DNA of 64,000 nt from Letharia columbiana. Taxonomy: Eukaryota; Ascomycota; Lecanoromycetes; Lecanorales; Parmeliaceae. The DNA is taken from contig NW_023501082.1 in assembly GCF_014066305.1 (NCBI RefSeq), positions 380,691-444,690 of the forward strand, written 5' to 3'. Each line of letters opens with the position of its first letter. Position 1 is the stretch's first letter. Positions 10,788 through 21,353 of this stretch are shown piece after piece. Position numbers and translations under genes: made by a program. The notes below the pieces were generated by a model, which ran no database searches, was not told the DNA's origin, and saw only the letters and a program-made list of their open reading frames with translations.

Positions 10788-11591
10788 ATCGGCCAATTTG
10801 AGGCTTCATATTTCGTAAGATGTTATTCACAGATTCAAATATCATAGTATTTGAGCGTAAGAGAGCAGAAAGTTCTGCTCGTCGGTGCGAGGTTGGCGAA
10901 ATCTTAACGGACGGTTCTATGCCGCTTCGACGGTCACCTTCTTTTGATATGTCGCCTATTGGAAGCGGCTGAAATCCATTTTCGCCCTGGCTGCCATTTT
11001 GTTGGGTGGAATAGTAAAGACTATGCGGTACGATATCTTAAGGCGGTAATGCAAGTGCACGTCACAAAAATCTAGCATAATTAATTAGAAAATAGGGAAG
11101 TCTCTTGACCTCAGCGTGGCCATTGAAAGCTAAGAGCTATGGCACTTAGAGGTATCCGGTTAGAACACTTCGTGCTATCTCTGAATTCCGACGATGGGGG
11201 CAACAGCTGAGATTGAGTTTTGCTACCTTGGCCAAGTCTTGGCGTACTTGAATAGGGATTAGTTGGAGGCAATGACGACCTCACGAGCATATTGAGAATT
11301 GCGCAAAGGCTCTGTTTGAGATACTTCTCCTGTACATATAAGAGGTTGGTCTGATCCGATGACTTTGCATCGCTCAAGACTTGACAACACAGCCAGGAAA
11401 TTCCCTTCGCGATCGCCGATATTTTACAACTGACGCGCATTTCGAGTGCCAGCGCATCTTGCCAACCCACCTCAACACAAACTTTACGCACCTGTGAGTT
11501 TCCGTGAGTCAGACATAATAATACGTAGGGAATTTGTTCCCCATCTCAAATTCGAGTCCAAACTTGAGTACATTTACACAATATTTCAGTC
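10788..11591. other. Upstream region of the GH51 gene
   Basis: About 800 bp between the TIR element and the arabinofuranosidase start. A minus-strand frame of 126 codons (11,491-11,111) has no recognisable domain and is treated as chance. Motif-level regulatory sites were not assigned. The start context at 11,592 is CAGTCATGGCC. Confidence 0.4.
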
Positions 11592-13468
11592 ATGGCCACC
11601 TTCACCAGAGTCTCCGACGACGAGACTCCGTCAATAATTTTAGACACTTCCAAGCGTCTCTCCAAGATCGATCGAAATATTTACGGTGGTTTCACCGAGC
11701 ACATGGGACGATGCATCTATGGGGGCGTCTATGATCCTAACAATCCGCTTTCAGATGAACATGGTTTCCGCAAGGACGTGCTCAAGGCATTGAAAGAGCT
11801 GCAAATGCCTGTGGTCAGATATCCTGGCGGCAATTTCTGCGCTACTTATCATTGGCGTGATGGCGTTGGACCCAAAAAAGATCGACCGGCAAGGTGAGCA
11901 CAATGCCCTCTTGTACTATGCTCCGGTTTGTTCGCCTCAGAGAGCTGAAAATTCCTGAAGGCCTGAATTAGCTTGGGTCACGACAGAGACCAATCAATTT
12001 GGCACAGACGAGTTCATGAAATGGTGCGAGGTGCTTGGGACCGAGCCTTACATCTGTCTGAATTTTGGCACAGGTATGTCACTTTAGTCTCCGAGGTCGC
12101 ATGTTGCTAAACTGCAATAAGGGACTCTTGACGAAGGTATGAGACCCCTGACTAGTGTATTGGTACTCAATATCAATAACGGGATTAGCTCTCGGCTGGC
12201 TGGAATACTGCAATGGCACAAGAGACACTTACTACGCCAATCTGCGTCGAGTGAACGGCCATCCTGAGCCTTACAATGTAAGTACGTCCAGCTCTGTGGG
12301 TGTTGCTCTCCTTCAGACGAGCCTGTCGATCACTATTCGTTCTGTCACTGAGATATCTCATTCACAGGTCAAATACTGGGCTCTAGGTAACGAAATGTGG
12401 GGAGAATGGCAAGTCAACCAGATGACTCCCGAACAGTACGCTCAACAAGCCTTATCGTGGGCCAAAGGTACGTAGTTGCACAGTCTCCTATGACATCTCT
12501 TCTTCCACTAGGTGTTCCACTCTCGTTCTTTGCTGATAGCCGCACGACCAGCCCTGAAACTCCTCGACCCCTCCATCAAACTCATCCTCGGCGGCTCCGA
12601 TGGCCTAGCTGGCACACTTTGGGACTCCCATGTCCTCCACCACTGCTTGCAGCCCATCGCGGATCATTTTTCCCCGTTCCCCAAAACACCACTCATAGAC
12701 ATGCACAGCATCCATATCTACACCATTGCTAAGGACCACATCCCTAACGCCCTCGCTCCACTCGCCGCTGAAAAAGCAATCCAAACGACCTCCGCACTCA
12801 TAGATGCCGCCTTGATCGCCAACAAAGTGGTCATCAAAGATCCATCATGGAGGCCCAAGATCTGCTTTGACGAATGGAACGTCTGGGACCCAGTACGTGC
12901 AGAAGGTGAGAAGGGAGGAGAGGAAAGATACACCCTAAGTGATGCACTGGCTGTGGGCATATGGTTGAACGTGTTCGTGAGACAGAGCGACAAACTGGGC
13001 ATGGCTTGTCTTGCGCAGGCCGTGAATGTGCTCGGCCCTCTTCTGACCAGTAAGGAAGGCATGGTGAAGCAGACGATTTGGTGGCCGTTGTGGCTTTTTT
13101 CCAAGTACATGAAAGGAGAGAGGGTGAGCGCGTGGGTCAAATGTGGGGCTTATAAGGGAGAGACGGAACCTAAATGGCTCGGAGCGATGAGGGAGGTTGG
13201 ATGGTTGGATGTCAGTGCTTGTGTGGATGAAGATGGTTGGTGCAATCTTGTCGTCGTGAACATTAACGAGCAGAAGGAATGGGAGTCGGAGATTGAGGGC
13301 CTGAAGGCTGGAAAGGTGATCGTTTGGACGGTGACTGGCAGTGGGGTATGGGTGACGAACGTGAAGGGAAATGACAAGGAGGTTGTGGCGAATGAGAGTG
13401 CATGGAACGGGGAGGGAAAGTTCACTTTTCCGAAGCACTCGCTAACGATGCTGAGGTGGAGAATCTGA
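11592..13468 (+). CDS. GH51 alpha-L-arabinofuranosidase, intracellular type, six exons
   Basis: Exons are 11,592-11,893; 11,961-12,073; 12,122-12,136; 12,189-12,277; 12,368-12,467; 12,552-13,468. They total 1,536 nt and close to 511 residues. All introns are GT-AG (67, 48, 52, 90 and 84 nt). Exon 3 is a 15-nt micro-exon that restores the family sequence FGTG-TLDE-ALGW. GH51 hallmarks are in order: [16 protein letters not shown] and VVRYPGGNF near the N-terminus, RPELAW...[19 protein letters not shown] with the predicted acid/base Glu182, DMHSIHIY, and CFDEWNVWD with the predicted nucleophile Glu314. The C-terminal beta-sandwich ends in SLTMLRWRI. The family releases terminal alpha-L-arabinofuranosyl groups from arabinan or arabinoxylan oligosaccharides. 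No signal peptide is seen, which fits the cytosolic fungal GH51 branch. It appears intact; a neighbouring sugar-transporter or regulator gene is not present. Confidence 0.9.
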
Positions 13469-13599
13469 AAACTCAGAGTGAAAAGTGCACTGCTCATCGA
13501 GTCTTTGCACCTTGGTATGCTACGAGTGCAAGACGCCAGTTGCGCTTCTTGTCTCCGACCGCTAGAAATCAGATGTCTTTATCAAAGATACCCGGGTGA

Positions 13600-14580
13600 C
13601 AACAACCGCAACTTTAACTTGGTGTTGAGACCACATGAACACTGGATGCGTGAACGTGAAGAAGCAGAAGTTGATCAAGCGGGTGAGCGATTTCGCGAGC
13701 TCTGTCGAGAGAGAAAAGGACCGCAAATCAATTTGACTATGAGGGTGATCTTCTGGCAGAGAGAAGCGTAGTACGCAAGATCGCGACCACGGATCAAGTA
13801 AGTGATGAGTGCCATCCAAAGGAATCCGTAGATTAATTTCATCATACGATGATGACGAAGACTTGAGATCTTCAAGTAGTCATAGCTCCCTCGGTCGACA
13901 ATCAGAAGCAAGGAAAAAATGGTCATCAAATAAGCAAAGGGTAGCTACCCGTTGTGAGTCGAGCAAAGATTGGAAGTTTCTGTGAAGACCTGCTGATTGC
14001 TCGGATAGTGACGAAGCAGACGTGTTTCTGGAGTCTACTGTCTAGCAACACCGCCAACCTCGACAGGAATACGTTAATGTCTAGTAAGACACCCAGCTAA
14101 AATTGTAGTACCAATCATACTGCCGGGTTTGACCGATCATCGCAGTCCTCCTACGAGTCCTAGAGTACTACGAAGGAATCTTGATCATAACCTCAAACCA
14201 AATCCTTACCTTCGACATCGCAATGCAGTCGCGTGTGAACCTCGCCATCAGATGCAAAGACCTCGATAACAAACTAAAGAAGGCTATTCTACAAATCTTC
14301 ACCGAGCAGCTCACCGATAATAATACGTACGACAAGCAACAGCTCTTGAGCTGGCTTGACAACGACGAAGAATCCGAAGACTTCGGTGGCTCCCTTCTCA
14401 AAGAGCTGATTGGCCGCCAGAGTCAAAACTTTACTATTATCGGCTGCGGCGATTGCGCAGGATGATAGTGATCGGAGCCTGAAGTGAGAGCATATCAAGA
14501 GAATGTTGATGAGACGACGAATTTTCAGACGGGCATTGAGTACGCGTCAGGTGGGCCGCGGGGAGGCCGAGATTGCCTAT
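13600..14580 (+). pseudogene. Decayed fungal AAA+ ATPase
   Basis: Pieces of one AAA+ protein appear in order in different frames. At about 13,675-13,790 there is a region resembling the domain before the ATPase core in fungal AAA proteins (AGERFRELC, then, frameshifted, FDYEGDLLAER). A Walker B DEADVFLE lies at 14,010-14,033, and NLDRNTLMS at 14,056-14,082 in another frame. A plausible 62-nt intron (14,084-14,145, GTAAGA...CGCAG) then joins in frame to ILLRVLEYYEG. It is followed by the sensor-1 segment IITSNQ, arginine-finger QSRV and a GRQSQN helix (to about 14,440). The C-terminal pieces AAIAQDDSDRSLK, EHIKRML and DETTNFQTG need at least two more frame changes and pass a TGA. No Walker A is found; only about 200 bp separate the N-terminal piece from Walker B, so the P-loop is deleted. 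Non-functional with good confidence. Confidence 0.65.
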
Positions 14581-15492
14581 CCCAAGAAATGACTCAGTTG
14601 GAACAGCCCGACGGAGAGCCTTCTGGAGATTTAACATCCACCACAATTTTTTTTTCCATCCTGTACTTAGCGATTAGGTTCATTGACAGAGGCTGCCGCT
14701 ACTCTATGATGCTAAATTGGTAAGCGCATACAGACTTGAAGCAGGCCTTTTTGGTTTCTCAAAGCTCTGCTGTGACTGTTTAAACATTTCTAGTCTAATG
14801 TTCTCACTCTCTCTTGGTTAGATAGCAGGAAACTGAAGGCGTTCTTGCCACGAATTTGGCCCTACGTTCAAGAAAAGAGCTTTTGCATCCACAGACAAAG
14901 GGTCTGCGTGATCAAATCATATCTGCAGCATTCCATTCGGGCTAGATTTAGCTAGATCTGAGACGGACAGCACTTTCATCAGCGAAAGAACATTTTTCTC
15001 GCGGGGAAGTTCAGAGGAATGCCAACATGCAGTGGTGATGCCAGATGCAGTACCGAGATGCGATTGGGTGCAGCGTTGAAACCAGGGCTATTACTAATTC
15101 ATACCCCGAACTATGAATCTTACCGAATATCCTATTACTGAATCATACCCCTAGGGGTATGTTGTAATTTGCATTACTTGGGGTTGTTCGGTATTTCCAT
15201 TCTGTAAAATCGCAAAGGAGAGGATCCGCGACCTGGGCCATCCGATCATAGAAAAAGGGTTTTCGACCGTATTCAAGGGGATTATTAGCTTAATATATTG
15301 ACGAGTGTGGGCTAATTTGCCCTGTCTTTCCTTTGGGGCGCTAGGTTAATTGGTGGGTTTGTGTTCTTTTTTTAATAGCCTGTTCTGTATTGTTTTGTTT
15401 GTTTGTTTTTGTATTTTTCTTTTATTGGGGTATGTTCGTTGAAACCATCAAGTATCCGAGTATGTTACGTACCTAGTAATAGCGTCGCCAAG
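14581..15492. other. Intergenic stretch with a 16-bp palindrome
   Basis: About 900 bp without a convincing gene. It contains the perfect palindrome ATACCCCTAGGGGTAT at 15,145-15,160, set between longer imperfect inverted sequences (ACCGAA and CCCC/GGGG blocks on either side, about 15,100-15,210). It also has a T/G-rich stretch at 15,360-15,430. The short plus-strand frame at 15,403-15,702 is probably the shadow of the minus-strand Ser/Thr-rich frame. Confidence 0.5.
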
Positions 15493-16003
15493 TCAAGGTG
15501 GGTAGGCCAAGGTGAAGGTGCTAGTACGAGTGATAGGCGCAAGTTTCAAAGTGCTAGTCGAAGGCAAGGTCAAAATAGGCGGAATGGTAGCCGGAACAAT
15601 GATCGAAGCGGGGGTGAGCGTTTGATGCATCGTGCTAGGGGTGGCGGTCGTCAAAATTACCGATGGGATGGTACATGTAGAGCTAGGGAGCAGTGCTCTT
15701 AAGGGTCATTGTGCCGGGGTGTGGAACTGTCACACTTACTGTCGAAGCTTTAGGTACAGCGGGGGGGACAGTGAAGTTGCGAGAAGAGTAGGCACGGTCG
15801 CAGTCAATATATGCGTGGACGGGACGGCAAATTTGTTGGTGGAGATCGGGGCTGTGAGTTGAGATGGTTGGAACTAGGGCCAGAATAGCGGTGGCTGCGA
15901 TGGGGTTGGACGCGGCCAAAGGGAAAAAAGAAGTGCGCTTCGCAGTTGGAGGATGTACTGCATTCTGATAAAGGGTTTTGTTGTGGTGCGGTGGAAGATA
16001 CAT
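15493..16003 (-). CDS. Possible Ser/Thr/Pro-rich protein, frame broken
   Basis: A minus-strand frame from 16,003 to 15,683 has a hydrophobic segment (SNPIAATAILALVPTIS, about residues 33-49), Cys-containing HQQICRPVHAYIDCDRAYSS, and then Val/Thr/Pro-rich sequence. After its TAG the strong Thr/Ser/Pro bias continues in another frame down to a TGA at 15,493 (SVILTTATPSTMHQTLTPAS and similar). A GTAAGT occurs at about 15,742 and a TAG acceptor at 15,683, but this splice does not enter the Thr-rich frame. Either there is a 1-nt indel or another splice, or the gene is decayed. If real it could be a secreted or wall-associated mucin-like protein; no domain is recognised. Confidence 0.35.
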
Positions 16004-16400
16004 TCTATGACACCGTACCCTATCTGATCATATCTTCAAACATGACAGAGATGGTAACTTTGAGACATGGAAAGTTGGAAAGCGAAGAACACGGTGACAA
16101 TCAACAGAGAAGGATTGTACCCTTTTTTTTACCTTAAAAAAAAAAACCCAAAAGAACCCCCCCCCCTTTTTTTTTTTAAAAAAACCCCCCCCCCCTTGAC
16201 TGATACAGTATCGGGTTTCTTTCATATATCTCGAGCCTTCAGAGATAAGGCTCAACCTCTTTGCTGCAACAAGGACATTCGCAACAGTCCACCAACTATT
16301 CCTATATCTCGCCTTCTCTCTCTTCAAACCCAGGCCCATCTTGGAACCTCAGTAGGCATGCAGTATAGTGTATCGCATAAAGAACCGCAACTCGACACGC
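16004..16400. other. Spacer with short homopolymer block (16,127-16,197)
   Basis: This spacer holds the 3' side of the rhodopsin-like gene. At 16,127-16,197 a run-only stretch (poly-T, poly-A, poly-C, poly-T, poly-A, poly-C) has the same texture as the block at 5925-6345 and is probably another low-quality join. No gene is seen. Confidence 0.55.
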
Positions 16401-17752
16401 TCATTCATAGTTGGCTCTCCGGGTACTTCTCGTGGGATAGTGCGGATCTTCGGTTTGACTAGTGGAATTCACAGAGTGAAGCGGTCCTGTCGGAGCCCTG
16501 TCCATGCTGGAAAGTTCGTTGCCTCCTGCCAAGTCGGGGCTCGTCCAGGGGTCATTTGTCCCTCTTGTAAAACTTTGAGGCGTGACCTCCGGCCCTGACT
16601 CCTCAAAAAGACGATGAAATTGGGCCTTAGCTGCACGCTGAGAGCTAGGCTGGCTGTCTTTCTTGTCGGAGGACTCTGCCGTTGATGCACCGGGAAAGAA
16701 ACTTCCCAAGAGTGGTCCTTTGGCAGTCTTAGCTTTGTAGTGACCAGAAGATGAGTACTCACGCAGGGTGGGAAGACAGGCCGAGGTTATGCCTACACTA
16801 GCCTCCAAGTTGGTCCAAACATATACGTCCACAAGACGCCATGTTGGATCATCGTAGTTCACAGCAGCAAGTTTGCTGATCCGTACGATTGAAATGACAC
16901 ATACACTGCAAATTAGTCAGTCAAAAAAATACTGCTCCAGGTAGAGGGAGGCACGGGGCATACAATATTCCCAGTAGAAATATGCTAGTCAGGGTGACCC
17001 TTTGAGCCTTAGTAGTATTCAAGCCCCAAACCATGGGGATCGGAAGGCAGAGGATGAGGACGTCTGTCAAGAGATTCAATACCCCGCTGGTGATGGTAAA
17101 ATGAGGCAGATTGATGCATTTTGCGTCCCGAATAGCTCGGTTCCAGAAGGCCGCGACAGGTCTGCATTGAAAGATTGTTATACACGTGAGACTGAACCAT
17201 TGGCCAAAAACGATTACGGCGCCAAGGCGAACGGCTAGGCGAAATCGCCTAGATGGAGAGAACAGTCGATAGTAAAGCAACAAAAGAGACGCCTTTGTCG
17301 CAGCGGCTGTGGCTAGCCAGAGCGTGAGGACTACGATTCCCAGCTTGACTGTGTCAATCTAAAGGTGTGCGGACCTGTTTATGGAAAACACCGACCTTTT
17401 GGAAAGGAACAACGGTCGAAAGTACAGCGGGAAGATGTCGACCCAATCCATACTTTGCGGCAGATAGAACGGCCGAGACGTCAAGCGCGTAGAGAAGAGA
17501 CTACTCTTGACCTTAGCGCTTCCGTGGTATATCGGAGAGGAGTTCAAAGGCAAGAGAGCTCACCAAAGCAAAGATGATGCTGTAGTCATCCCATCCGAAA
17601 GTAGCTTTAGACTTGCGCCGCGCTAAAGTACGCAGTATGACGCTTCCGGTGGCGAAAGCGAAGCCAACAGCAACAGCCACATAGACGGGGCTCTTATTGG
17701 AAGCGTTCAGCTCAGCTTGCGAAAAGTTGTTCGGTGGAAGCTCGAATGACAT
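16401..17752 (-). CDS. Fungal rhodopsin-like seven-helix integral membrane protein, four exons
   Basis: Exons are 17,752-17,564; 17,500-17,396; 17,343-16,964; 16,905-16,401. Total is 1,179 nt, closing to 392 residues. Introns are 63, 52 and 58 nt, all GT-AG; the last has a GACTGACTAAT branch region. The order matches the fungal 'rhodopsin domain' family of PTH11-like membrane proteins. TM1 lies about 22-42; GWDDYSIIFAL leads into TM2, with the typical KYGLGRH after it. TM3 contains TKASLLLLYYRLF, TM4 is about 134-156 followed by FQCRPVAAFW, and TM5 is about 182-204 (GVLNLLTDVLILCLPIPMVW). TM6 ends VISIVRISKL; TM7 is about 248-268 (WTNLEASVGITSACLPTLR). A Ser/Lys-rich cytosolic tail of about 120 residues follows. 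Family members are proposed plasma-membrane sensors, mostly without known ligand. The second donor (GTCGGT) is weak, so that junction is the least sure. Confidence 0.85.
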
Positions 17753-19793
17753 ATTGCGACAGGTTGGCTAACATTGAGAAGCGCAGAACGTCTGATGGTT
17801 TACAACAAGAGACGAAACAGAAAAATGGGCGAGCCGTGGGGCGCCCAGCTTTTGATGGAAAGGCTTTGTCGGACGTCCGTCTCGGAATACTCCATATTTG
17901 CGGGAATATATGAGAAGTACTGTTGTAACGTCATGGAGGCAGAGTAAGAGCATGGGAGCCCGTGCCTCTTTCTCTTTCAGGTGGTGTGAGAAGCGACGTT
18001 TTGACCAATGAAACAGAATGCCGAGCTATAATCTTAGAGATGTCCGTATGCATGAAACGAAAATGATACGGATATGACACAAATCTGTTTCCATGGCGGT
18101 CTAACGGATTGAGTCCATCACACTCTATTGAAAGCAAACGCATAACCGCCAAACTTGCATTTATGAAATTTCAATCTGAAGACGGGACAGACTAGGCAAA
18201 GGTTGCGGTGCGATACGATGCCTCCCGCCAATCCGAGTACAAGGACCCGGGGTCGAGAGATGAGATGAACCCAGAAATCTGAAGTATCTTCCGAGCATGA
18301 GCGGAGCCAATAGTCCTTTGTGCGGTTAGCACGTGCATATATCTTGGCACTCTCAGGTTGCATCCGTCTCTCTGGTCACCAATCAGAATGGACTTTCTTA
18401 TCGCCGTTTCATCAACCCGGCAGTCATTGATTTCCTGACAAGGCAAGTAAATGCGCTGATCTCATCTGGATTCTGTCAGATCAGAGTGGCGATCGACGAC
18501 GACTCACCTGATCAGTGATCACAGATCTTCACTCCTTTCGTTTCTACTTTCTACTCTCGAGAAAGCCGCCAAGCTTTCAAAGCCGCGCTGGTGGCGCCAA
18601 CCTCGCTCCTGCTCGGGACTCTTCTTGGCGCCTGAAACAGCAAACTGGATCATGGCCATCATACTCCAATCTTCGGCAATATCAACTTGAATTGATAAAA
18701 CCAATGCGACATAATAGGATATTGTACCCCTCTGCCTTCAAGGAATGACCGTCATGATTATGTTGTACTGTCTCTGTCCGTCCTGCCATGTTCCCGGAAC
18801 AGGGCAGCCTCATTCTACAGTCCAGTAACCAACCCAAACCGACTTCTATGCATACCAGCACATGTGAGCAGCATCACTGGTGCTTTCGACTGAACACAAA
18901 ATCTTCATGTAGTCCATACGTAACAACCGAGGCCACGAGAAATATACCAGTTGGTGCCACAATACGCCTGGACTCTCAATGAGCTAAGGTCTTCGCCATG
19001 AGACACCAGGAAGCCAGAGCAAGAGGCGAACGTAGAACAGCAGAAGAGCAGCGCGACGTCTGGGGGCCCCTATCTTAGGAAACCTGGAGCTCGCCAAGAC
19101 TTAGGCCCTTGAGAATGGAGTGAACAGAGGATGATAGCAAACGACAGCCCAGACGACACCGCATTAGCGACAAGAGTCCGACAGGCTTACAAGCTCACGC
19201 ACAGGGGAGCACTTCTCATGACAGCCCATAGGCAATAGGCCCCCACGCAAATATCGCACCAGCTCAGTTCGACTACTGTACAGGCTCGCTCTAGTTGATG
19301 TGTAAATCTCGTCATCCCATGAGTCGACCTAATTCATATCTAAATAGTCCACACTCTTACAACAATCAGGCGACGCATCAACAGCAGTAACGTCGGACCG
19401 TCGTCAGTTGGTTGGTTAAAAAAAAAAAAAAATTTTTTTTTTTTTTTTTATCTTGAAGTACCATCCCGGAGCAGCTTGAGCCTATCATTGAAGGTGTCGT
19501 GGGCGCCAAGCCGTAGTAGATACTTGCTCCATTCGGCCAATAGGCAAAACTTTCGTGCTAGGAATTGAATGTACTCGGAGAAGGACTGGGTTGTCGTTGC
19601 AGTTTTTGTTATCGTGTACGAAAAGTAGCCCTTTTCGTGTCTTTCGCCCTCAAAAATAAGAGTGGAGAGTCAATCCTGTCGTCCTGCGACTTTTGATACC
19701 ACTGTAATACGTGGCGACTCTCACTACTTCCAATTTCTTGCACAGTCCTACTTTTGCGCTGTAAGCTTCTCGGCTGAAGAGGAATCCTCAGGA
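17753..19793. other. Two-kilobase intergenic stretch
   Basis: Between the rhodopsin-like gene and the small coiled-coil gene I find only short frames (up to 84 codons) without recognisable domains or splice partners. A short poly-A/poly-T block at 19,419-19,449 again looks like a low-quality join. The first part should contain the rhodopsin-like gene's promoter. Confidence 0.5.
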
Positions 19794-20359
19794 ATGGATA
19801 CTCCCCCAAAGCCTTTCCCACTCCCATTTAGCTTCCCCGGCGACCCTAACCGTAAGTCTTCCACCCGCAGGCATCTATATCCATGTCGTCAGCTCACGTG
19901 GTCAAAGCTACTTTAACAGCAGTAGTAGACGTCCTGAGCTCGACCGTGGAATCTTATCGAGCGGCTTTCGAAGCCTGCGCCGAAGTCAACTCTCTCTGCA
20001 TCCATGCAGAAGGACGGGAAGACCCTCACCCGGGGATTGCAAAGTTTCAGCGCATGTTCTTTGCGATGCCGCCAGAGCCACATGAGACTAGGATCAATGC
20101 ATCGCTGTTCATACTTAAATCTCTCGACGATGACGACGAGTACGGGATACGCCAATGGAAGGAAGAGATTGATCCGGAAATTGAGAGACTGAAGACGGCG
20201 ACGGAGCAGATGCAGGATATTTTGGAGGAGAGGGACGTCAGAGAGTTTTCAGCAATGGAGAGAAAAGTGGTGGCTATAGAGACAGAGATGGAGGCTATGG
20301 GGAGAGAGAAGGTGTCTGCAGAGCTCGTTGATGTGGAGGAAGTGAGAAAAGACCCTTAG
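19794..20359 (+). CDS. Hypothetical coiled-coil protein, two exons, next to the AT block
   Basis: Exon 1 is 19,794-19,851 (ATG, Pro/Phe-rich DTPPKPFPLPFSFPGDPN). Exon 2 is 19,893-20,359. The 41-nt intron has GTAAGT and GTCAG. The exons total 525 nt, giving 174 residues with codon C|CT across the junction. An alternative is a single-exon start at 19,883. Residues about 20-45 form a helix (VVKATLTAVVDVLSSTVESYRAAF). Two Cys follow at ACAEVNSLC. The C-terminal half is Glu/Lys-rich with heptad-like spacing (DPEIERLKTATEQMQDILEERD onward), consistent with a coiled coil. I do not recognise the family. The stop codon lies about 160 bp from the start of the RIP-type AT block, a position where RIP leakage or heterochromatin spread would be expected. 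Confidence 0.55.
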
Positions 20360-20951
20360 GGCCGCGGGACTGACTGATAGGTCTTGGAGAACGGTACGGG
20401 TGTGTCTCGATGCTCAAGACCCTCTTAGTTGACTAACAAACTAAATAAATATCTCATCTGGCTTCTCGCGACGTACTATAATATCAGGGGGCGATTCCTT
20501 TTTTTCTTTTTTATCCCACAAGTAAAGACCCTATTAAATTAAATTTATAAGAGTTAAAATTTTCTATAGTTAAATCAAATTTTTATCTTTATTTTTATTT
20601 TATTTAAAACTTATAACTTTTAATAAATTTTTTTATATTTTTTTTTTTATTAAAAAATTAAAAAAAAAAAAAAAAATAAAAAAAAATAAAAAAAAATTTT
20701 ATTTTTTAAAAAAAATATAAAATAAATATTATAATAAAAAATAAAAAAAAAAAATATTTTTTTATAATAAAAAAATTTTTTTTTTATTAAAATTAAAAAA
20801 ATTAAATTTTTAATATATTTAATTTAATTAAATAAAAAAATAATATTAATAATAAAATTTAAAAAAAAAAAATTTTTATATTTTTTTAAAAAAAAATAAA
20901 AAAAAAAAAAAAAATATTTTTTAAAAAAATATTTTAAAGAAAAAAAAATTT

Positions 20952-21314
20952 TTATTATAACTTTTATATTTAAATAAAATACGCTTTTTTTTTTTTTAAA
21001 ATTTTTTTTTTTTTTTTTTTAAAAAATTTAAATTAGGGGTTTTTAAGGCCCCTTATTTCGCGAGATTTAATCTTATAGTTATTTTTTAAATAAATATTAA
21101 AGTCTTTAATTTAAAGTCGTTTTATAATTATATTATAATTTTATTTTTTTAACGAATAATTAATATAATTTAAAAATTAAAAAAAATAGTATTACTTAAT
21201 TAATATTATATATAAAAATTAAAATTTTATAAATAGCTCTAGAATTTAATTTATTTAGAATTAAGATATTTTAAATAAAATTAGATATTTAATTAATTTT
21301 TTTTTTTTTTAAAA

Positions 21315-21353
<39 letters not shown>

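Noticed and set aside
11111..11491. Minus-strand 126-codon frame upstream of the GH51 gene
   Set aside because: No domain, low-complexity Ser/Leu content, and it overlaps the likely promoter and 5' UTR of GH51.
12718..13497. Long minus-strand frames within the last GH51 exon
   Set aside because: Shadows of the real gene, whose catalytic and C-terminal motifs are clear on the plus strand.
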